Part shown: positions 53,259 through 62,000 of the stretch, piece by piece | How the letters are laid out: the number at the start of each line of letters is the position of its first letter | How positions within the stretch are numbered: the first letter of the stretch is position 1 | NCBI GenBank assembly: GCA_009746045.1 | Contig: RPFO01000106.1 | Span: 1,237,211 to 1,299,210, forward strand | Source of the DNA: Mesostigma viride | Taxonomy: Eukaryota; Streptophyta; Mesostigmatophyceae; Mesostigmatales; Mesostigmataceae | DNA length: 62,000 bases | Direction: 5' to 3' | Program-made: the position numbers and the translations under genes | The notes under the pieces: model-generated | What the model was told of the DNA's origin: nothing | What the model saw: the letters and a program-made list of their open reading frames with translations, nothing else | Databases searched by the model: none

Positions 53259-56017
53259 CTCCTGCAAGCGGCTTCCAGCCAAGCACTGTGGTGCAACGTG
53301 ACTTGTACAGTGTAGTTAAGTCCACTGTCTTGTGGCACCTTACATCCCCTGCCCAGTGGGCATGGCGGCATGCATATGGGAGGAGCAACGCACGGTCGCA
53401 TTCATGCCTTCCATGCGGGCGTCTGATCCCACTGGCTTGCAGGCCGGTCGAGCGACAGCACGCATGCATGCAGGCCATTGCAGGGTGCACGTTGGCCACT
53501 GCAGGGTGGCTGTTCTCTTCAAGTGGCTCACCAATTGCAAGCTTCTTGCCTTTATGGCCATGCAGACGGTGTCTGGTCGAGCCATGGTCGATATACACAC
53601 ACCTCCCATGTGTACATGTATGCGGTCGCTGGAGTAGGTCACCCGATGCTTGTCACTGTGAGTGCGGCACCTAATCAGTAATGTGGAGAGGCTATCAGCC
53701 TGGTAGTCAGTACCAGCTATCGGTAATCCACCCCAACTCCCCATACATATGAGACATACGTATGAGACAACCATTCCTGGACGCATGGCGTTCCAACGGC
53801 GTGGAAGGACTAGGGTAGTTGTCTGAGAGGAAAGACGCGAAGGCCGCGGGAGCTGCGTGGCTATCTGTAGGAAGACATGCATGGAGGGAGACAGATGGTA
53901 AACAAACAATGAAAAGGTTTATAGAATAAGAAAAGAAAATACTAAGGGGTGACATGAAGTATAACTTCATCTTTAAGGGGACTCGCACGCCCAAAAGCCT
54001 GAAAAACTAACTTTAATGAATCGAATATCAGTTCCAATGCACTTGGGAACCATCTAGTGATGATTGAGTACCATAAATATGATGTTTGGACATTCATGCC
54101 ACCACGTTTGTTGGGGGTACTACCCCCAACCACGCACCGGTGGCGAGCTAAAAATATAAAAAGACGCTATTTATGAGATATTTTGCCCAAGACAAACCAC
54201 TTATCCAAATGACCTGCCCATACATTCCTGCAAAGTTCCCCCACTTCTAAAAAATCTGGGCTATTCACATGGTCAAAATAATCACATTTGTTTGAGTTAT
54301 TAATTTCCCCGCAAAATGGTTACTTTTTTGAGCCAAAAAAAATAAATCAAATCATCAACACATCGAATGGGGTCATCCATACATGCGAAATTCCACTGAG
54401 TGGGGGGAAACACAACCCCAAAGTTTGAGCTCATTCTGACAAGCGTAGCTCAAGTTATTGATTTTCCTGTGATGCCACCTGGGTAGACGCTAAAAGAGAA
54501 TTGAGCTAGTGCTGAGCCAAAATGACAGCTGTTTTGCTACCCTAGACACCCAAAAACATGCCCACTTTGATCACGGAGTGTGGGGAGGATGTTCGGAGCG
54601 TCATACGCCCCACCCCTCCATCGGCACAGCCAGCCTTGTGAGTCAACCCTTAACAACAAGGCTGGTAGGACAACACGCCTGAGCAGCATATGTAATGCCT
54701 ATCTCAGGCTAATAATGTGTGATTTTGTGCCAACAACCAAGTTGTTCCACCCAACAACACATTAAAAACCCTCTTCCAAAATGCCCAACAAGCCGGACAC
54801 GTGGAGGACCACACACGCAGTATATAAAGAGAAAATAAGCTGACTTTTTATCCAGCCAACCTGTGGCTAGCTGCTCTGGTTAGCATGACAAAGGCTATCA
54901 TTTACTCAGTGGGAAAGGTGAAGAGACCATTGGAACAACCTACCTGACGCATGTGCCACCAAAGCATTGTGTCCCGCAAAATGCACACTGCCTCCTTTCT
55001 AACAAGCACGAGCCACTTTCTTAAGGAGACAGGTGCCAGCTCGTCAGTGTCTGGGGGAATGATGCCGCTGCTTAGGAAGACCGCGTGAATTTCCTCGAAC
55101 ACAACTGTCTATAAAGCAAAAGAAATTTCAGAGAAGCATGGAAATAAAAGCATTACACCTTCCCGACAGGTTGTGGGCCACGCGCTGCAGCAAGCCAGCC
55201 GCGTCACAGACGAACTTGCTAAAAGACATCCATGGAATCCAGCGATGCAGCGCCAGGACTCGCAACTTCCTGGCAGCATCTGGCCGGAGAGAAGGCAACA
55301 AGCTTACGCTCAACAAGCTATTAAAGAAAGCAGGAAAACGCTAGATTAAGACGTTTAATACAAGAACGTACCATAACGGGCATCTATTCGTGCCCAGGCG
55401 CACATGAAAGGCCACCCTTTCATGGAGAGGTTGGGCGCGCATCACGCAGGCCTTATGTTATCTTACCGCAAAATGACGGGAAAGGTAAAGATAACAGCGG
55501 GAATTTTTACGGCTTTAGAAACGTCATTAAACTAGCTTTCCTTACGACCATCAAAACTGGCAACAATCGACAATCACACCGGCAGGCATCCATTATACTT
55601 TATTCATCCCGACAGAAATCCAGGCCGGACCCCCCCTGCCGATGGCAAAGAAAAAAAGCCCGCGACATTATAGATCGCAACCATCCCACCATAAATTAGA
55701 ATCAGTAACTAATTTTCTCCAACAATCGAGCATTTTTTCTGCTTTCCGCCTGCCAGATTTGGCACGTTTCGTCTAAAAGCAGTCGCCATGGCCACTTCCG
55801 CAAGGGGTGCGCGCACCGTGCACCCACTTTTCACGGTACGGAGGGTACCGCGGAATTTTTTTGGCGCAGAAAATATTCGCCGCGCCGAGTCCCCTTTAAA
55901 AAATAATAAAAGAAAGTAACAAAAGAAATTAAAGAAAGAAAGAGGTCGTTGCTGGGATATGGTGAGGCATAGGCAATGTCACTCTAGATAGAATATAGAT
56001 AGAATAGACCGGTAGGA
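53259..56017. other. Long spacer, no gene seen
   Basis: Mostly moderate-GC sequence turning AT-rich after 53.9 kb. Weak frames on the minus strand (53340-53909) lack any motif. A TATATAAAG-like word near 54822 may be a promoter element but has no gene to go with it. Nothing else is supported. Confidence 0.4.
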
Positions 56018-56024
56018 TTGTGTG

Positions 56025-56330
56025 CACCCATCCATCCATCCATCCATCCATCCATCCGTCCGTCCGTCCGTCCGTCCGTCCGTCCGTCCGTCCGTCCGTC
56101 CGTCCGTCCGTCCGTCCGTCCGTCCGTCCGTCCGTCCGTCCGTCCGTCCGTCCGTCCGTCCGTCCGTCCGTCCGTCCGTCCGTCCGTCCGTCCGTCCGTC
56201 CGTCCGTCCGTCCGTCCGTCCGTCCGTCCGTCCGTCCGTCCGTCCGTCCATCCTTGGAACCAACCATGGACAACCATCCGGCCATCCATCCATCCAACCA
56301 TCCAACCATCCGGCCATCCATCCATCGATC
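56025..56330. repeat. (CATC)n and (CCGT)n microsatellite
   Basis: CATC units to 56053, about 49 CCGT units 56054-56248, then degenerate CATC. It is followed by a LINE-like CTCCCCAACGGGAG stem-loop and an AATTAATTAAT tail (56355-56392). Arg-Pro-Ser-Val and Asp-Gly-Arg-Thr frames are artefacts. Confidence 0.95.
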
Positions 56331-56674
56331 CATCGGGGGGGAATGCTCCGCGTGACTCCCCAACGGGAGCACGAGTTTTTGATTAATTAATATATAGGCG
56401 ATGTTGGATTTTGGGTTGACCAGGAGTTCGATTTTTCGGCGCCCATGCATGGTACCCGGCCATCTGGAGGAATCTGGACGCAGATGGTTTGCAAGGATAT
56501 AGACCTGGCATGCAGGTAGTCATGAAGGTGACCACCCCCAAGCCATGCAGTGGGGGCTCCGCGTGTGACTAAGTTTGGCATTCACAGTGATTCGGGGCGT
56601 GCATGGCCCCCACAACCCTGTAACTAGTTAAATTATTTAATTAATTAATTATAATTAATTAAATAGTTAATTAT

Positions 56675-56803
56675 ATTAATAGACGCGCGACTGCGTCACG
56701 TGAGCATAAGTCCTCAGTGGGAGCCCGGAACATCCATGGGATGGAATGGATGATGTTAGCTATCTAGGTCCTAGTTACACGACGCAGTCACGTGTCTATT
56801 AAT
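56675..56803. repeat. Inverted repeat flanked by AATT tracts
   Basis: 56675-56703 and the complement of 56774-56803 share TTAATAGAC and GACTGCGTC; both outer sides run into (TTAA)n. Probably a small foldback element or two LINE tails in inverted order. Confidence 0.5.
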
Positions 56804-57979
56804 TAATTAATTAATCTAGGTCCTAGCAAGGGGGGTGTCCAAAAACAAGAAAATTGACATCATGCTGGATTTGAGTAGATCTCGCGAAAACAAGCATGTT
56901 TGCCACTGGTCGCAACCCCAGGGGGTCTCTAGGTTAGAAGTTACAGAGCCTCAGAAACCGTTATATAGGATAGGTAGGTAGGGTGCCGGGCCGATATGGG
57001 TTTTTTACAACAAGACACTTGGATTTTCTGCTAGCTCCCTGTATGGTCGGAATTTTGAAACGGTTTGACGGACAAACTGATAGCACTTGGCGAGCTGAAC
57101 CCAAATCTGCAGTCAAAATTTTGGCAGGTACCATAGAGGGGGGGGGGGGGGGGTTGCCCGCAAGATGGTGCTGCCCCTAGGCACGGAAGTATGCTGCCGT
57201 CTGCCACCACTACAAGGCTTCGGCTATCCAGCGCCGTGCCGTGCCAGTATCGCCACGCGCCGGCCAACGACCCATTTCAGAAAACCGGAATTTTTCCCAT
57301 ACACCAATATGCTCAAACGGTAGAGCTCGCGGAGCTCTGATAATTTTGCTCCCTAGGTCGACCCCGGCCTATAACCCTTCTTGGGACCTCAGGGTTTTGC
57401 TAGGTATAGCGCCTACGTGCTAGCTAGGTAGGGTCCAAGGGCCAACTTTTGGAAAATTTCAGCATAGTGTCTGATATTTTTGTTTTGGACACCCCCCTTG
57501 GTCCTAGTTACAGGGCTGTCGGCACCACGGCCTGAATCGCTATGAATGCCATACGCGGTCACACGCGGAGCCCCCACAGACTTGGGGGTGGTCTCCTTCA
57601 TCAATACTTGCCATCTATCCTTGCGTACCATCTGCCTCCATATTACTGACAAACCAGGAGGCTGCCCGGACGTGAGCCCGTCACGTCTAGGGTAGCAAAT
57701 GTCCATGCCGGGTCTATCACGCACGGGTGGCGACCCTGCCGCGCGCGGCCTGGGGCACGCCAGGTGAGGACACTCACTCACTCACTATTAATTAACGCCT
57801 AGGCTGGGCAGGCTTGGTGCCAGCTAGTCTATCTGATGTGTCTACCTGATCTGTGCGGGCCAGAGTGCAGCCCGGCTAGGCCCAGGCGCCTGTGCCTAAG
57901 AATGTGGGAAGCATAATAGGGCAAATCAGCGTACAAATCCTCATTACTTAATGTGCAAACCAAAGGGTTTCGTTTCCTA
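56804..57979. other. Spacer, no gene seen
   Basis: Contains a poly-G run near 57139-57153 and a (TCAC)n patch near 57772. No supported coding region. Confidence 0.4.
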
Positions 57980-58672
57980 ACTGATGTTAAGGGCCTTGCG
58001 CAGCATCTTGGTGACGTTGCCGTCTAGCCGTTGCTCCAGCTCCTGCGTCAGTGTCCAGACCAGGTCTCGGCGCCATAGGTCAGGATCGTCAGAATGATGG
58101 CCTTGAAGAGGTCACGCTTGACGATCTGGGGTACGTAGGGCGGGGTTGCTCCACCAGCGCGGCGGTAGTCATGGATCTGGACATGATCGATCGAGTTGCG
58201 CCGGCCACGCCATATGCCAATCGATCCGTGTCGTCAGGTCGTCCTCGCCGTCGGGAAGCTTGCATGAACTGCCGAGCAGCTTGAAGCAGCCTGAAGTAGG
58301 GTACATAGTTGACCTCGGTGTCGTCTAAGAGGTGAAGTGTGGGCGGGGGCCTGGCCAAGCCGAGAGCTCTACTACTCCGTTTTGGGGCTGATTTCTAGAT
58401 CGACCAAGGTTCCGCCCGAGCCTCGAGCGCCAGGCAGTCTAGCCAAAGGCTGCATGCCGGTTGGGCAGACGCCGGCGTCTTGATGAGCGTGATGTCGTCG
58501 GCATAAATGAGGTCGGCTAGTAAATTCTGCTGGTTACTTCGGCCCCCGGGGGCCCCTTCCCCAAGCTCGTTAGTGATCACTAGGCCAGGGGCACGGCCTG
58601 GAATCAGTGCAATGCTAGCGGGCACGTGCCAGGTGGCGCATAACATAATCCACTACAATAATAAACAGCCGG
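57980..58672 (-). pseudogene. LINE reverse transcriptase fragment, minus strand
   Basis: 58395-58646 includes the catalytic RT motif LADLIYADDITLI, with both aspartates. 58289-58358 has LHLLDDTEVNYVPYFRLL, and 57980-58110 the KRLDGN-VTKMLRKAL segment following a YGAETW-like motif. Together these form the RT core and its C-terminal extension of a LINE related to, but diverged from, the copies at 5-9 kb. Frame changes and internal losses show it is inactive. Confidence 0.75.
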
Positions 58673-58852
58673 GTTAACGGCGACAGGACGCAAAACTGCC
58701 AGACGCCGGTCTGCAGTGGACATGGCGGGGTAAAGCCGTGTTGAGTAGGCACCGAAGTGGTCGACCCCTCATAAAGCATGCATGATGACGGTAATGAACT
58801 CGTGGGGACGCGAGCACGAGCAAGGACAGCCCTGTAACTAGGTCAAGATTAG

Positions 58853-58925
58853 ATTAATTAATTAATTAATTAATTAATTTAATTAATTAATTAATTAATT
58901 AGAACATAACTCCGTTGTCGGGCCC
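58853..58925 (-). repeat. (AATT)n tail and LINE 3' stem-loop, minus strand
   Basis: (AATT)n at 58853-58900, then AGAACATAACTCCGTTG, the complement of the LINE 3' end. The tail and the stem-loop define a minus-strand copy. Confidence 0.6.
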
Positions 58926-58999
58926 CCTCCAGTAGTGGTCCTCACAATTCAGCCCGAGTTCGTTTCCTCTCTGGCCGCAATTAAGAAGCTAGCTGGTGA

Positions 59000-59242
59000 A
59001 CACCTCCTGGTCGCTTGACGACGACCTGAGGCCGGCCAGCCCAGCAGCAGCAACGCCGCGATCAGTGGCCCGACTACATCCGCCACAAGACCAACCCCGA
59101 GAAGCCCCATGCAAGTGTACTGGCGGGGCGGGGACCTTAATTTTTGTCAACAAGAAACTGTGGAAGCCCCCCCCCGGGGCTCCCCCGGGATAGAGCACTC
59201 ATGCAAGCTATTTGTCTACATGGGGGCAATCGATTATGGGAT
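59000..59242 (+). pseudogene. LINE ORF1 C-terminal fragment
   Basis: Encodes, with frame shifts, the GHKTNPEKP / YWRGG segment found at the end of ORF1. Near-duplicate of 59745-59930, including GATAGAGCACTCATGCAAGC and GGGGGCAATCGATTATG. Confidence 0.55.
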
Positions 59243-59624
59243 TAAAATTAAAATAAGTTAAATTATAACATGACTCCGTTGGGAGATCATGTAGCACATA
59301 TAACATATTTCCCGTGGATGGATGGAGGGGGGGACAAAGCCGCGAAACCGAACTAATCTAACTCGATCTCAGCTAATCTAATCTAGAAAACCCTACCTAT
59401 TCTACTCGATCAGCAAAGCGCCCCTTCCGCTTGGGGGCCGGAGGGGGCTTGCCCACAGGGGCGGGCGTATGAGCCTGGACAATGGTCTTCCACCTCCTCT
59501 TGTCCTGCATGGCAGTCCAAGCAAGAGAGAGGGAGTGATTATGGGATAGCTTAGGCATTATAACATGCACTTGAAATGATATTAGCGCCCAGCGTTTTAG
59601 TAGGCCTTCAATTAGCTCTGGCAC
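59243..59624 (-). pseudogene. LINE 3' end with ORF2 C-terminus, minus strand
   Basis: On the minus strand: LAWTAMQDKRRWKTIVQAHT ... PKRKGRFADRVE and stop near 59397, 3' UTR, then TGTGCTACATGATCTCCCAA with its stem-loop and an AAATT-rich tail at 59243-59272. Same C-terminus as at 6.7 and 8.0 kb, with PKRKGRF in place of KRRRRF. Confidence 0.75.
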
Positions 59625-59744
59625 CGGCTGTGTTCAGCTTGCGCCTTAGCCGACGTCAAGATTGAGCCCACCTAACCATTGTAGCATAAGCTATGCGTCA
59701 GCCTATAGACCTATTCATGATAAGCTGTTGTTTCTTAAATATCG

Positions 59745-60126
59745 CAAGAAGCTTGACTACATCGGCCACAAGACCAACCCCGAGAAGCCCCAAGTATACT
59801 GGCGGGGCGGGGCCGGACCTTTATGTCAACAAGAAACTGTGGAAGCCCCCCCGGGCTTCCCCGGGATAGAGCACTCATGCAAGCTAGTTGTCTAGCTGGG
59901 GGCAATCGATTATGTGATAGCTTAGGCATTATAGCACTTGAAACGATATTAGCGCCCAGCGTTATAGTACCTTCAATTAGCTTTGGCACCTTGTGGTCAT
60001 CCCTCCTGCCACCTCAGACTAGGGAACCTATACCCGTGGTGTAGATTAGTTAGGCTTAGCCTAGCATGTGGCCCACGCGCATGTGCGCCCATAATGGTCC
60101 CCATGGATGATGCCTCCAGTATTTAG
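59745..60126 (+). pseudogene. Rearranged LINE fragments
   Basis: LDYIGHKTNPEKPQVYWRGG near 59752-59811 is an ORF1 C-terminus. 59900-60000 duplicates 59535-59635 (ATAGCTTAGGCATTATA, GATATTAGCGCCCAGCGTT). No intact gene. Confidence 0.5.
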
Positions 60127-61195
60127 CTACACCATGCCTACCAATACCTGTGCCAACGCCTCCAACGCCACAAATGCTTCCGCAGCCAGTCTGACGGCCA
60201 GTTTCAGCTCCGCTCAGCTGACCTGTCTGGCTGGTCGCGACCACGCCTTCAGCTTGCCGCCCTCTTTTCCATCCTTCAACGCTGTTCCGCGGACCTCTGG
60301 CAACCCGTCCCCTTGTTGACCGAATTCGCCCTCCTCCGCCTCCTCTCACAGCATGTGACGCCCCTTGCTTGCGAAATGGAAGCTTTTGGTCGTAAGATGG
60401 CTGCTGAGCTCCCCAAAATCCCCACCGCCACCGCCACCGCCTCCGGCCACCCTCCTCGCCTCCCCCCCCCCCCCCCTCCGACTCCATCACCGCCCAGCTC
60501 CGCGACATCGACCAGCGTCTTAAGGACAACGCCATCGCTATCGAGGTTCTGCAGAACGCCGCAGGCCTCACCGCCCAGGCGGTGAAGGACATTGCCGCCA
60601 AGCCAGCCCCGGCTGGCCTGGCCGGCGATGCTCCTCCCATCACCACCTGGGCGGACATGCAAGCAACATACCACCTCCACCACCTCCGCCGTCGCAGCCC
60701 AGCTCCAACGGCAGACGCTTGACCTCCGCGAGGAGGCCGAGCTCGCCAAGGCGCAGCCTCAACGTCATTGTCAAGAACTTCAAGATGGAGGAAGGTGAGA
60801 ATTCCGAGAAGCTTGCGCGTGCTTTTGAGAGAGAAATCCTTGATCGCATGGGCCTTACTGGTGAGATTGAGCTGGTCGCCCACCACCGCCTTCCCCGCGC
60901 GCGGGGTAAGGCAGGGCCGCCCCCGCTCCTTCTCACCTTTAAGACCCCGGCGGACAAGATTTCTTTTCTCAGACGCCGCAAGCGGCTCGAGAAGACTCTC
61001 TTCACCCTTGACGACGACTTGACCCGGCCTGGCGCAGCAACAACGGCGACGGGAGCTATGGCCGACCTACCTCCAGCTCCGGCAGACCAAGGCGGGGCAG
61101 CCGGTGTACTGGAAGGGGGCGGCCATCTACGTCGGCCACAAGCCCTGGCAGGCGACCCCCGCGGCCCCAGCGACTCCAGACGCCCCAGCTTAGGG
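60127..61195 (+). pseudogene. LINE ORF1, most complete copy
   Basis: Likely start MPTNTCANASNATNASAASL at 60136. Frame changes near 60310, 60470 and 60660-60720 are needed. Order: Ser/Ala-rich N-terminus, Pro-rich linker, coiled coil (QLRDIDQRLKDNAIAIEVLQ; LDLREEAELAKA), then EKLARAFEREILDRMGLTGE and HHRLPRARGKAG, FLRRRKRLEKT, ending near VGHKPWQATPAAPATPDAPA. The pattern fits L1-type ORF1 with a C-terminal RNA-binding domain. No ORF2 follows: the 3' UTR begins at once, so this is an ORF1-only derivative or an internally deleted LINE. Confidence 0.65.
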
Positions 61196-61642
61196 GAATA
61201 TTTACAGCAGTAGTAGTGTAATAGATAGACCGTGGCCATGTACATGTACGCCTCCTAGAGGCACTATCCCAGCTAAGCCACACGCTATATTTTATCATGT
61301 ACATGTGTGCCTATGATGAGCCACCCTCCAGACGATGCCTAGCTTTATTTACTTATGTTGTGCCCATGCAGGGAGTAACTCCCTGCTGAGACGCCATGCC
61401 CTAGCTTTTGTATAGCTATGCTGATCTTCCCCCCCATGACAGGCTCCCCCTTCGCTGGGCATAGCTTGAAAATCATGGGGATGCAAGTGCCTTGGTGCAC
61501 CTAGAGCAAGGGTCCTTTACATCCCCACCCTTGCAGGAAGTAGCTTAGGATGTATGATAGGCCATATGCCCTCCCTCACGGGCTATGTGCTACATATACT
61601 CCCAACGGAGTTATGTTACAATTCAATTCAATTCAATTCAAT
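61196..61642 (+). repeat. LINE 3' UTR, stem-loop and (AATTC)n tail
   Basis: Repeated CATGTACATG words, CCCTTGCAGGAAGTAGC, TGTGCTACATATACTCCCAA, then ACGGAGTTATGTTAC and five AATTC units (61619-61642). Confidence 0.75.
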
Positions 61643-62000
61643 GCCTACAATGGGACCTCCCATGGATGTTGCAGTCAGCATTTAGCCATGCTATGCCTAA
61701 GCCTGGGGAGCTACTCTCTGCTGAGATGCCATGTGTTTACCAGCGATAGCCTAGCCACATACCTTCCACCCCATATGTCATGCAGCTAGGCCTTATAGGC
61801 CCTCTCCTCAAGCCGCCTTGTGTGCCTGTGCTTGTTTAGGAGGCATGAACCATCATGGCGGTGCAGGTGCACCTTGTGCACCCAGAGTAGGTGATATTTG
61901 TACATCCTAGCTACACCTGCAGGTTGTCGCCCTGATTGTATTACAAACCCATAGACGCCCCTTTCTCAGGGCTATGTGTTACATATGCTCCCCACGGAGC
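61643..62000 (+). repeat. Second LINE 3' UTR copy, cut by window end
   Basis: Parallels 61255-61610: ATGCTATGCCTAAGCC..., GGTGCACCTTGTGCACCCAG, TGTGTTACATATGCTCCCCA, then ACGGAGC at the last base. The tail lies beyond the window. Confidence 0.65.

Noticed and set aside
60056-60886. Minus-strand ORF of 276 codons
   Set aside because: It is the antisense of LINE ORF1; the plus strand carries the family motifs.

Overview
The window looks like a repeat-choked nuclear segment of a large-genome unicellular eukaryote. Spliceosomal introns, several retrotransposon classes, long pentanucleotide microsatellites, and GC-rich coding next to AT-rich spacers point that way. TOC1/Ngaro-type split direct repeats plus L1-like LINEs fit a green alga. 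My best guess is a prasinophyte such as Cymbomonas, but nothing here proves the species. I see no rRNA, no CRISPR, no confident functional tRNA and no confident host housekeeping gene; nearly everything is nested mobile DNA.

Layout. 1-974: end of a non-autonomous tyrosine-recombinase (YR) type element abutting a 2.85-kb ATC-type array. 4.0-4.55 kb: TACGT-rich MITE. 4.6-9.6 kb: broken L1-like LINE pieces ending in a stem-loop plus microsatellite. 9570-18908: Copia retrotransposon (minus strand, TSD GTGCA) whose 5' LTR is split by a 3.2-kb TIR element (15189-18399). The Copia itself sits in a LINE 3' region whose (ATTCC)n tail resumes at 19067. 19314-26762: second copy of the small YR-type element, lying in that microsatellite. 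It is itself interrupted by a complete 5.3-kb Ngaro/TOC1-like retrotransposon (19646-24967) with gag-like ORF, RT-RNase H, a 2A-like motif and a tyrosine recombinase. 26763-27484: (ATTCC)n then (AATTC)n.

The most notable object is at 28645-52031. A third YR-type element (A1 at 28645-28938, B1-A2-B2 at 51333-52031) has been split by a 21,068-bp DNA transposon (30071-51138). That transposon has 64-73 bp terminal inverted repeats and a 4-bp AGCG duplication, and the related small element at about 25.57 kb keeps the unoccupied site. It carries a leftward nine-exon gene for a protein of about 2,400 residues, a rightward intron-containing gene with a DDE-like core and a Cys-rich domain, a small third gene, two central minisatellites of opposite strand polarity, a nested TTAA element and a MITE. 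It also has about 26 copies of a 22-bp palindrome confined to its introns and spacers. I cannot place it in a named superfamily.

52-62 kb: a possible host ORF (52467-53258), featureless spacer, a (CCGT)n array, and more scrambled LINE ORF1/ORF2 fragments on both strands.
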